A stretch of DNA of 38,241 nt from an uncultured Planctomycetota bacterium (GTDB lineage: Bacteria > Planctomycetota > Planctomycetia > Pirellulales > Thermoguttaceae): positions 1 through 38,241 of the forward strand of contig CADBQY010000063.1 in the NCBI GenBank assembly GCA_902796885.1, given 5' to 3'. The position numbers were made by a program, and so were the translations under genes. Of the stretch, positions 25,698 through 33,652 are shown piece by piece (position 1 is the first letter of the stretch; each line of letters starts with the position of its first letter). The notes below the pieces were generated by a model. The model did not search any database, was not told the origin of the DNA, and was given only the letters and a program-made list of their open reading frames with translations.

Positions 25698-26747
25698 ATG
25701 CCGGACAGACCCGAAATCCCGCCGTTTAAAGATCCCGGAAAAACGACGTCCCGCGGTTCTATCGACACCCCGCGCCTGACCGACCCGCCCTCCTGGGGGA
25801 TCCTCGAGATGGTTCTGGTTCTGGCGCTCTTCTTTCTTCTCCCCGGCTGGATCCGTTCGGCGCTCACTTTCCTTCCCGAAGAGTGGCGGCGGGAACATCT
25901 CGCTATCCGCGAAAGCGATCTGCCCGAAGAGTTGAGCTTCACCAAGCAGAAGAGTCCGCCCCACGCCGACCGTCGGCCGACCCGCCTGCGGCAGACGCTC
26001 GACCGGGTCGAATCCTCCGAACTGTTCGGGAAGCTCCGCGAAACGGCCGTTCGTCTCAAACTCTTCGGCAACGAAGAAAAAGACGATAAAGAAAAAAATG
26101 TGTCGGCCGTCGGCGAAAAGTTTCGCGGGGAACACCCTCTCACCGTTCTGATCCTCGTTTCGCGAAAGATTCCGAGTTATCATTGGATCCTGATCCTGGT
26201 CTTCGTCACCGGCGTCGTCACCGCGCCGCTGACCGAAGAGCTGATCTTCCGCGTCGTCTTGATGCGCGGGCTCCTCCGGTGCGTTCCCTCGGTCGTCTTT
26301 GCCGTCCTGACCCAGGCGGTTTTCTTCGCCCTGATCCATATCCGCCCGGCGTCCGGCGCGGTGAGCATCGAACAGCTCAACCGGATCCTCTACGGAGTCC
26401 TTTCGATGGGGATCGCGCACATTTTTCTTTCCCTTTTTATTCTCTTCTGGCTCCGTCGAGTCAGCGGCGCCGCGTGGCGTGAACTCGGATTTCGGAAGCG
26501 GGGGAATCTCGGCGGTATCCTCAAAGGACTTCTCCTTTTCGCGATCACCTGGCCGGTCATGATCGCCGTTCAGCAACTCCTTCGGCTCTCCCTTCCCGAC
26601 GTCGTCCCCGACCCCGCCCCGATCTTCATCCTCGCGCTCGGACTGGGAACCCTCTTTTTCCGAACCGAACGGTTCGTCTCGAACCTAACGATGCATATGG
26701 CGCTGAATCTGCTCAGCTTCTGCGGCGTTCTGTTCGTCGCGCCGTAG
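25698..26747 (+). CDS. CPBP-family (CAAX prenyl protease/bacteriocin-processing type) intramembrane metalloprotease
   Basis: These integral membrane proteins carry zinc-type active sites inside the bilayer. The first motif EExxxR is at 180-185 (TEELIFR) and the later histidine is H214 (FFALIHI), so the catalytic residues are intact. The 349-residue protein has a hydrophobic helix at about 34-52, a long soluble insertion rich in charged residues (about 60-145), and then the usual multi-helix core. The insertion before the core is unusual in size for the family. It is the last gene in the long plus-strand run, 23 bases after pgsA. Its substrate is unknown; the family includes prenyl-protein proteases and bacteriocin self-immunity proteins. 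Confidence 0.87.
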   Translation: MPDRPEIPPFKDPGKTTSRGSIDTPRLTDPPSWGILEMVLVLALFFLLPGWIRSALTFLPEEWRREHLAIRESDLPEELSFTKQKSPPHADRRPTRLRQTLDRVESSELFGKLRETAVRLKLFGNEEKDDKEKNVSAVGEKFRGEHPLTVLILVSRKIPSYHWILILVFVTGVVTAPLTEELIFRVVLMRGLLRCVPSVVFAVLTQAVFFALIHIRPASGAVSIEQLNRILYGVLSMGIAHIFLSLFILFWLRRVSGAAWRELGFRKRGNLGGILKGLLLFAITWPVMIAVQQLLRLSLPDVVPDPAPIFILALGLGTLFFRTERFVSNLTMHMALNLLSFCGVLFVAP

Positions 26748-26786
26748 TCAAACCGCGCTCTGCCCCTTCTCTCTTTGCGACTCGCC

Positions 26787-26815
26787 TTGAACCGACGGCG
26801 GAAATAGTGTAGAGT
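26787..26815 (+). promoter_or_regulatory. Promoter upstream of the beta-helix/dockerin gene
   Basis: TTGAAC (26787-26792) and TAGAGT (26810-26815) have a 17-base spacer. The predicted start near 26822 would give a leader of about 50 bases to the ATG at 26874. Confidence 0.6.
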
Positions 26816-26873
26816 CCGCCGAACCGATCCCTTGCCAAAACGAACGCCGGGAAAACTTGAAAAACGAGACGCC

Positions 26874-28604
26874 ATGAAAAAAAATCCGCCGTATCGCCGT
26901 CTTCATCTGGAATCTCTCGAACCGCGCGCCCTTTTGGCCGTGTTTGCCGGCTCGCCGGGAGCGTGCGAGGCGAAGGATTTCCCCATGCCGACCGAAGAAG
27001 TTCGCTGGGAAGTGAACACCAACGACGATCCGACCTCGTGGAGCACAACCGACGGCGTCGTCTCTTTGCGCGAGGCGATCGCCCGCGCGTCGGCCGGCGA
27101 TCGGATCACCTTCACCGCCGCCGTCGCCCGAAAGACGATCACTCTGCACGGCTCGCCGCTGGAAATCTACAAAGGGATCACGATCAGCGGCACGCCGGGA
27201 AACCGCGTGACGATCGACGGGGACGGGAAAAGCTGCGTCTTTTACGTCGGCGGCGGGAGCGATTCCGTCCCGGTCAGTCTGGACAATCTGGTCGTCACCG
27301 GCGGAAAAGGAACCTACGGGGGAGGAATCTCCAATTACGGAACCCTGACGGTCGCCGGCTGTCTTGTTACGGCGAACAGCTCGGCTTACGGCGGCGGTCT
27401 CTACAACGGCGGCGGAAAACTGACGCTCTCCGTCTCCACAATCGCGGAGAACGCCGCGAGCGGCCAGGGGGGCGGGATATACAATACCGGCGCGCTGGCG
27501 ATCGCCGCCTGCGACATTTTTCGAAACGGCGCCAGCAGCGGCGGGGCGCTCTATCATTATTCCGGGACCGTTTCCATGACGAACTGCGCCCTCTGCGAAA
27601 ACAGCTCCGCATATAACGGCGGGGGGATATACGCCGGGTCGGGAACGATGACGCTAACCAACTGCACCGTCGCCGCCAACAACACGGGAGAATTCTACGC
27701 CGGAGGGGGGGTCTACAGCGGTGCGAAAAACGCTTTCTTTTACAACACACTGGTCGTTCAGAACGTGGCCGGCGCCGGAGCCGACGTCTCCCGCGCCTCC
27801 GGCGCGCTCCACGCTTTCAACACGATCTCGGGCTTTACGGGGTGGACCGACTCGACGGACTGTCCCGAATACGATCCCTCTCTGCCCCTCTTCGAATCGG
27901 GCCCGTACGGAGATTACGCTCTCGCCGAAAACTCGCAGGCGATCAACAAAGGGGAAAACGCGTTTATCGAAGGATATACGACCGATTTGGCGCAAAACGA
28001 GCGAATCGCCGGTGGGATCGTCGACCTGGGCGCTTTCGAATACCCCCTGACCGATCCCGTTCCGACGCCGTTGGAAACGCCGGTCCTTCTGACCGGAGGA
28101 AAAAATTATTTCGTTTCGGGCGGTGCCAACCGGCATCTTCTGACGTGGACCGAAGTCGAAAACGCTTCGGGCTACGAGGTGACCTGTTCGGCGGGCGGAG
28201 AACTCTTTGGCACCGTCGTCACGACGGAGTCAAGCGTTCTGATGACCGGTTTGCCGTACGGCGCGGAAGTGATATACAATATCCGCGCCCTGGGAGAAGG
28301 GCTCTACGCCGACTCGGCGTGGAGCGGCGACGCGCCGTTTTACGTCTGTCCGATCGACATCAACGGAGACGGCGACATTTCGGGCTCCGATCTTCTCTAT
28401 CTGACGTCGGCTTGGCTCAGCGAAGAGGGGGACGACAATTACCTCCTCTTCTGCGACATTGACGCCGACGGGAATATCACCAACTTCGACCGCGCCTTTC
28501 TGGTCATGAACTGGCTTACCGAGGCGGAAGAGGTTGCGGTCTATCCCCGCGCGCTCGCCGCGGAGCTTTCTTCGCCGCGGGACGATTCCGGACGGGGAAT
28601 GTAA
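26874..28604 (+). CDS. Secreted right-handed beta-helix protein with LEPR-XLL-type N-terminus and dockerin-like C-terminus
   Basis: The ATG at 26874 is preferred over a TTG at 26832, which lies only about 10 bases after the predicted transcription start. The 576-residue protein opens with LHLESLEPRALLAV, the LEPR-XLL motif that marks secreted planctomycete surface proteins. Next come SLREAIARASAGDRITFTA and a ladder of Gly/Asn/Ser-rich repeats (about 60-330; GGGISNYGTLTV, GGGLYNGGGKLTL, GGGIYNTGALAI). These form a parallel beta-helix of the type seen in polymorphic-outer-membrane-like and pectate-lyase-like proteins. A fibronectin-like segment (about 400-485) precedes two EF-hand-like dockerin repeats, DINGDGDISGSDLLYLTSAW and DIDADGNITNFDRAFLVMNW. 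The protein probably acts at the cell surface on polysaccharide or in adhesion; no catalytic residues can be assigned. Confidence 0.88.
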   Translation: MKKNPPYRRLHLESLEPRALLAVFAGSPGACEAKDFPMPTEEVRWEVNTNDDPTSWSTTDGVVSLREAIARASAGDRITFTAAVARKTITLHGSPLEIYKGITISGTPGNRVTIDGDGKSCVFYVGGGSDSVPVSLDNLVVTGGKGTYGGGISNYGTLTVAGCLVTANSSAYGGGLYNGGGKLTLSVSTIAENAASGQGGGIYNTGALAIAACDIFRNGASSGGALYHYSGTVSMTNCALCENSSAYNGGGIYAGSGTMTLTNCTVAANNTGEFYAGGGVYSGAKNAFFYNTLVVQNVAGAGADVSRASGALHAFNTISGFTGWTDSTDCPEYDPSLPLFESGPYGDYALAENSQAINKGENAFIEGYTTDLAQNERIAGGIVDLGAFEYPLTDPVPTPLETPVLLTGGKNYFVSGGANRHLLTWTEVENASGYEVTCSAGGELFGTVVTTESSVLMTGLPYGAEVIYNIRALGEGLYADSAWSGDAPFYVCPIDINGDGDISGSDLLYLTSAWLSEEGDDNYLLFCDIDADGNITNFDRAFLVMNWLTEAEEVAVYPRALAAELSSPRDDSGRGM

Positions 28605-28632
28605 CGGAAAAGACGCCGCCTGAGGCATCGCG

Positions 28633-31596
28633 CTAAACGTCTTCCCCCCGCTGGCGGCGCCGCCTTTTGCGTTCCCTTCGCCGGCGCGCTAAATCGCGCA
28701 AATTCGGGCGGGGACGTTCGACCGGCTCCTCGAACGGCTCCTCTTCGATCGGTTCGTCCGTTTCGGGCTCCTCTTCCCACTCGTCGGCGGCATACGCTTC
28801 GGAGCCGTTGTCGTCGCCCCCATATTCTTCGCCGTCGGACCCGCCGTCATACTCGTCTTCGGCATCGTCCTCTTCCCACGGAGCCCCTTCGTCTCCATCT
28901 TCCTCGTCTTCGGAGCCTTCCTCATCGTCTTCGTATTCTTCGCCGTCATACTCGTCCTCGGCATACGATTCGGCGCCGTCCTCTTCCCATGGCTCCTCGC
29001 CGTCTTCATATTCTTCGCCTTCAAACGCCCCGGCGTCTTCGTATTCTTCGCCGTCATACTCGTCTTCGGCGTACGCTTCGGTGCCGTCCTCTTCTCGCGG
29101 CTCCTCGCCGCCGGCGGTCGCTGCGGGTTCGGAACGCGTATAGATTCGCCGCGGGCGGGGGCATTCCTCTTCGTCGGGCTCGTCCCCGCCGGCTTCGAAG
29201 AAAATGGAGGTTTGTTTTATCGGCTCGGCGGGCGGCAGCGTCGCGCGCGGGATCGGCGACGGCGTATTTTCTTCGCTCTGCCGTTCGGCGCGCCACTGTT
29301 CGAGCGACTTTAAAACTTTGCGCGGTTTCGAGTCGTTTTCGGTCTTCGGCCCGATCAGCCCTTCGGCTTCCATCGCGTCGATAATTTTCGCCGCGCGCCC
29401 GTAACCGATCGAAAAACGCCGCTGCAGCAGAGAAGTACTCCCCCGCCGTTCGGTCAGGATCATTTCGACCGCTTGCTCGTAGAGGGGGTCGTCGCTTCGC
29501 TGTTTGACCTGTATCTCCCTGGTTTCCCCCTCGATATCGATCTTGACAAATTCTGGTTTATCGACTGCGATCTCGCAGTTAACCGAATAGATCTCGTCGC
29601 TATCGATAAAAGTCCCCTGCCCCCGGAGGATCCGGTTCGTTACGGAATCCAGAAAGAGGAAGTCGCCGTTCCCCAGAAGTTTTTCGGCGCCGTTTTCATC
29701 CAAAATAACGCGGCTGTCATTCTGTGTGGCGACTCCGAAGGCGATCCTCGCCGGCAGGTTCGACTTGATCAGACCGGTCACCACGTTGACCGTCGGTTTC
29801 TGCGTCGCCAGGATCAGATGGATTCCGACCGCGCGGCTCTTGGCCGCCAGGCGCGCGATGTGCTCCGAAACTTCTTTTCCGGCGATCGCCATCATATCGG
29901 CAATCTCGTCGGCGATGACCACAATCGCCGAAAGCTGTTTCGGAACGCGTTCCCATTCTTCCTCGCTCTGCGGCTGATAGCGCTGATAGAGTTTTTTCGG
30001 CGTGAGGCGATTGTACTCTTTGAGCTGCCGTACCCCGACGCGCGCCAGCAGGTTGTATCGTTCGTCCATATGGTCGCAGAGCCAGCTCAGAACCCGTGTC
30101 GCCTCCTTCATGTCCGTCATCACGTGATGCATCAAATGGGGGATCTTTTTATACGGACTCAGTTCGACCATCTTCGGGTCGATCATCATCAGGCGGACCT
30201 GCGCCGGCGTCTTCGTCATCAGGATCGAAAGGATGATCGAGTTCAGGCAGACCGATTTTCCCGTTCCGGTACGCCCGGCGATCAGAAGGTGGGGGAGTTT
30301 CGCCAGATCGGCGACGACCGGATCGCCGGCGATATCTTTTCCGATAAAGAGGGGGATCTGCATCGTCTCGGCCATCTCGGCCGACTCTTCCATCACGTCG
30401 CGCAAACGGACATACTGCCTGTCCTTGTTCGGAACCTCGACGCCGACCGAACTCTTTCCCGGAATCGGAAAGACGACCCGGACGTTCGGGACTTTCATCG
30501 CGATCGCCAACTCGTTCTCGAGATTCCGAAGCTGGGCGAGCTTCTGTCCTTTCGAAAGTTCCAGTTCAAAGAGGGTGATGACCGGCCCGGTCTGGTACCC
30601 GACCACACGGACATCGCAGTTGTAGTCGTCGAACGCCTTTTGGAGCCGGGCCATCTCCTTTTCGATCCGACGCTGGAACCCGGTCGTATCGACCGGATCG
30701 CCGTAAGGGAGAATCCCGATCGGAGGAAGGACGTATGGCGCGGGCCGCTCGGCGTCTTCCTCGTCCGGCTCCTCCTCTTCGCCCGGCGCGTCTTCCTCGA
30801 CGCCGCCCGTCTCCTCTTCTTCCCCAACCGGCTCGGCGGGTTCGCCGGGCGGGGGCGTGGGCGCCGGTTCCGGTTCAGGCGGGACGTTCTTCCGTTTTTC
30901 CGGGCGGACGAAAACTTCCGCCGCCGCGCGGAGACCGGTCACTTGCAGAAGGAGATGCAACAGCGGCGAGTCGCTCGCCAGGATCACCCCGGCGGCGAAC
31001 ATGAAGACAAGGAATATCCCGATCCCGATCGGGGCGAGGTGGAGCTTCTTGTCGAGCAGAAACCGCGCGACGACTCCCAGCTGTCCGCCGGGACCGAGTT
31101 CGGTCTGCTGGGAGGCGAGGCGCACCCGAAACGCCGCCGCGCCGCCCGACGCGGGTTCGGAAGCCGTATCCGCTTGGCGGGTCGACGCGGGTTCCGATAT
31201 TTTGGCCGAATCGGACGTCTTCGTCCTATAGTAGGGGACAAACGCCGAAAGGGCGCCGCAAAGCGCCGTAAGCATCAAAAACGTCCCGATCACTTTCAGG
31301 GCGGAACCTTTCAGCCTGGGAAGGCGCCAGAAGGAAACCAGGCGCAGAAAGAGGGGAATCAAAAGAAACCAAACCCCGTAGCCGCAGAGACGGTAAAGAA
31401 GATCGGCGCAATACGCGCCGGACGGGCCGCACAGATTGTGAACCGGGCGCTCAAGCGCGGCGTACGTCTGTCCCGGCGGATCGAGCGGCGAGTAGGTGAC
31501 GACGCTGACGACAAGAAAGCAGAACGCCAGCGAAAGGCAGATTCCAAAGAGAATCCGTCCGGACGTCCAGACACGTGTTTTTTCCTCTGCGGACAA
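28633..31596 (-). CDS. ftsK: DNA translocase FtsK/SpoIIIE with long acidic C-terminal tail
   Basis: FtsK pumps chromosomal DNA through the closing septum. The 987-residue protein starts at a TTG preceded by AGGG. It has four transmembrane segments in the first 220 residues, an acidic linker (about 250-285), then the motor: Walker A GRTGTGKS (about 440), Walker B VVIADEIADMM (about 560), and LILATQKPTVNVVTGLIKSN. The DNA-reading winged-helix gamma domain (about 700-748) has LLQRRFSIGYGRAAKIIDAME. In most FtsK proteins gamma is the end. Here another 240 residues follow, built of acidic repeats rich in E, D, Y and G, then a strongly basic end (RRRRERKRRRRQRG). The gene is convergent with the beta-helix gene, leaving 28 bases between them. 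Identity is secure; the tail's role is unknown. Confidence 0.94.
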   Translation of the reverse strand: MSAEEKTRVWTSGRILFGICLSLAFCFLVVSVVTYSPLDPPGQTYAALERPVHNLCGPSGAYCADLLYRLCGYGVWFLLIPLFLRLVSFWRLPRLKGSALKVIGTFLMLTALCGALSAFVPYYRTKTSDSAKISEPASTRQADTASEPASGGAAAFRVRLASQQTELGPGGQLGVVARFLLDKKLHLAPIGIGIFLVFMFAAGVILASDSPLLHLLLQVTGLRAAAEVFVRPEKRKNVPPEPEPAPTPPPGEPAEPVGEEEETGGVEEDAPGEEEEPDEEDAERPAPYVLPPIGILPYGDPVDTTGFQRRIEKEMARLQKAFDDYNCDVRVVGYQTGPVITLFELELSKGQKLAQLRNLENELAIAMKVPNVRVVFPIPGKSSVGVEVPNKDRQYVRLRDVMEESAEMAETMQIPLFIGKDIAGDPVVADLAKLPHLLIAGRTGTGKSVCLNSIILSILMTKTPAQVRLMMIDPKMVELSPYKKIPHLMHHVMTDMKEATRVLSWLCDHMDERYNLLARVGVRQLKEYNRLTPKKLYQRYQPQSEEEWERVPKQLSAIVVIADEIADMMAIAGKEVSEHIARLAAKSRAVGIHLILATQKPTVNVVTGLIKSNLPARIAFGVATQNDSRVILDENGAEKLLGNGDFLFLDSVTNRILRGQGTFIDSDEIYSVNCEIAVDKPEFVKIDIEGETREIQVKQRSDDPLYEQAVEMILTERRGSTSLLQRRFSIGYGRAAKIIDAMEAEGLIGPKTENDSKPRKVLKSLEQWRAERQSEENTPSPIPRATLPPAEPIKQTSIFFEAGGDEPDEEECPRPRRIYTRSEPAATAGGEEPREEDGTEAYAEDEYDGEEYEDAGAFEGEEYEDGEEPWEEDGAESYAEDEYDGEEYEDDEEGSEDEEDGDEGAPWEEDDAEDEYDGGSDGEEYGGDDNGSEAYAADEWEEEPETDEPIEEEPFEEPVERPRPNLRDLARRRRERKRRRRQRGEDV
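28795..29110 (-). repeat. Imperfect tandem repeat encoding the acidic FtsK tail
   Basis: Two near-identical 72-base units, at about 28927-28998 and 29035-29106 (period 108 bases, 36 residues), encode a block containing EAYAEDEYDGEEYED or ESYAEDEYDGEEYED. A more degenerate third copy lies at about 28795-28895. All are in frame, so copy-number change would alter tail length only. Confidence 0.8.
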
Positions 31597-31792
31597 TTCA
31601 AACCCTGTTTGTATCTCGTAAAGACGACGGCCGATTCCGCTCCCGGAATCTCACGCCTTTCGGCGGGCCGCGGTCCGTTGGTTTTGGTTTGCCGCTCCGT
31701 CGGAAAAACCTCTTTCGTCTGTCGGACGAAACCGCCGCGGCGCCCACGGAATGGGAACGGGCCGCGACGGTTTTAATGATTTCGGCTTCGGA

Positions 31793-33376
31793 TTACTCCT
31801 CGTCGGCCGGTTCGGAATGGTCGATCCGTTCGTAATACTCGTCGAACTCGAAGTTCGGGCTGTTGTCCGAATCATGGCACGAGTAACAGACCTGTTTGAC
31901 GTTCGAACCGACGAGCATCGACTGGCGCATCCTGGTCTGCGCCGCTGCGTCGCTGCCGAGTTCCGCCTGAATGTGATTCGAACCGGGGCCGTGACACGAC
32001 TCGCACCCGACGTTGGCCAGGTGGGCGGTCGTTTTCATATTTTCGTAGCCGCCGACATACGGCACGTGCGCCGTTCCGTTCCAACCGACCACATGGCAGC
32101 TGACGCAGTCCGGGTCGAAATTGCGCGGGGGGTCGGCGGTATGTTCGGTCGGCGGGTCGGAACTGAGCGACTTCCACGCGGTGCTGTGGCGCGACTCGCG
32201 CCAGATGTCATACGCGTCGCTGTGGCACGAACCGCACTTGGCCGAACCGACGTAATCCCCTTTAACCTGTTTGTCAGGGGACTCGACCGGCATAATATTC
32301 AGTCCGCGGAACCCCTTCGCCTCGACGATCCCGCGCAGGACGTCCTGATACTCTTTCATCAGAAGATGAACGTCCCCCGACTGTTTATAGCGCGAGTCAA
32401 GCGCCACGCGCTGATAGCGGACCGTATCGCCGTAGATTCCCAGAACGATGGCGTATTTCCCCTTCTCGCCCACCTCGAGAACAAGCTGACCTCTTTCGGT
32501 CCGTTTCGGTTCCAGCGGGGGAGTGGTGGGAGAATCGCCGGTCACGATCACGTCGAAATCGGCAAAGTCGGTGATCAGCTGTTCGACGAACTGTTCCGAA
32601 CCGTGCGCGATGAGAACCAGGTGATCGCATTCCTCCTTTTTCAGCGCCGCGAGGATTGCGTTGAGACGCTCTTCCGGCTGTTTGGTTTTGATCTTTTCGT
32701 CGAGCGCCGGCAGGGCGCCCGGGTCGACGACCGACGTGACGCCGATCCGAATCCCGTTCTGCTCGATCACCTTGTACGGCAGAGTGTAAAGCTTCAAAAA
32801 GTCATACACGCCGATATTCGCCGAAACGAAAAGGCTCTCTTCGGTCGGTCCCGGCGGGACGGTGTATTTCAGAAGGTAGTGCGCGGGAAAGCGGAGTTCG
32901 TTCTGGCTGATCCCGATCGCCGAATACCCCATCAGATAGAAGGCGTTGATCGCCATGTCGAATTTCAGCTCTTCCTGAAACCCGTATCCCGCGGTGATCA
33001 GACCGGCGTCGACCGCCACGACCGGCCAGCCGTCGGCGCGAAGACCTTTCAGGAAATCGGCGCGGCGCGAAAGGCCCCCTTTCATCCGATCCATTCCGGC
33101 GCAGCCGCACGGTTCGATATATCCGTCGAGAAGTCCCGTCACGACTAACGCCAGATCGGGCGTCCCCCAGTCGACGAAATACTCGCCGTTTTCTTTGATC
33201 GGGTCAAAAGATCCGTTCGATTCTTCCTGCGCCGCAACCGACAGCGCCGCGGCCAGAACGCTCAGCAGAACCGCGGCCGCGCCAAGAAGCCCGGCCCGCG
33301 ATCGAGGAAAAAAACGCCCCCCCAAATCCCCGTCTTGCCGGGAACGCGTCCGCCGGCCAATTCCAAAACTTCTCAT
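31793..33376 (-). CDS. Fusion of a UshA-like (metallophosphatase-type) domain and a tetraheme cytochrome c
   Basis: The ATG at 33376 is chosen because GAGGAG lies 4 bases upstream; an in-frame ATG at 33400 is possible. The 527-residue product begins with an arginine-rich stretch and a hydrophobic export signal ending SVAAQ. The N-terminal region resembles UshA/5'-nucleotidase proteins, with PCGC, GGLSRRADFL and VLIAHGSEQF. However, the DxH, GNHE and GHSHT metal motifs are absent or altered (SQNELRF, GDSPTTPP), so hydrolysis is doubtful. The C-terminal region has four CxxCH heme sites (32222-32236, 32094-32108, 31991-32005, 31874-31888), plus scattered His residues that may act as distal ligands, as in cytochrome c554-like proteins. 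It is probably a periplasmic electron carrier. No partner dehydrogenase gene is next to it. Confidence 0.88.
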   Translation of the reverse strand: MRSFGIGRRTRSRQDGDLGGRFFPRSRAGLLGAAAVLLSVLAAALSVAAQEESNGSFDPIKENGEYFVDWGTPDLALVVTGLLDGYIEPCGCAGMDRMKGGLSRRADFLKGLRADGWPVVAVDAGLITAGYGFQEELKFDMAINAFYLMGYSAIGISQNELRFPAHYLLKYTVPPGPTEESLFVSANIGVYDFLKLYTLPYKVIEQNGIRIGVTSVVDPGALPALDEKIKTKQPEERLNAILAALKKEECDHLVLIAHGSEQFVEQLITDFADFDVIVTGDSPTTPPLEPKRTERGQLVLEVGEKGKYAIVLGIYGDTVRYQRVALDSRYKQSGDVHLLMKEYQDVLRGIVEAKGFRGLNIMPVESPDKQVKGDYVGSAKCGSCHSDAYDIWRESRHSTAWKSLSSDPPTEHTADPPRNFDPDCVSCHVVGWNGTAHVPYVGGYENMKTTAHLANVGCESCHGPGSNHIQAELGSDAAAQTRMRQSMLVGSNVKQVCYSCHDSDNSPNFEFDEYYERIDHSEPADEE

Positions 33377-33471
33377 CGATCTCCTCAAATAATCCGTCAT
33401 CTCTGCTCTCGGCGCGCCGAAATCCGTACAGGCGCCGTGAAGGCGAAACAGATCGCCCACTCATACTTTAC

Positions 33472-33499
33472 AATATAATTGGGTGAAGGGAAATATCAA
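33472..33499 (-). promoter_or_regulatory. Promoter of the UshA-cytochrome fusion gene
   Basis: On the minus strand, TTGATA (33499-33494) and TATATT (33477-33472) have a 16-base spacer. The predicted start near 33465 supports the downstream choice of start codon. The divergent topoisomerase gene lies 154 bases beyond the -35 box. Confidence 0.6.
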
Positions 33500-33652
33500 A
33501 ACTTCCCTATTTTCTCAAAATCTGCAAAGAAAGTCCCGATTCCCGCCCTTTTAAAGTTCCCTCGTTTCCGTTAAAATCAACGGACCGGGAAGGATAGAAG
33601 ACATAAAAAAGACAAAGGGCAAGACAATAATAGCCCGTCCAAAGGATACGCC

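Noticed and set aside
31704..31731. Possible weak terminator on the minus strand after the UshA-cytochrome gene
   Set aside because: The 7-bp stem is AT-containing and the T-run is displaced several bases from it, so support is too weak for a feature.
29473..31776. A 767-codon open frame on the plus strand opposite ftsK
   Set aside because: It is exactly antisense to FtsK, whose motifs are unmistakable. High GC and biased codon use leave few stops on the opposite strand, and the product has no recognisable domain.
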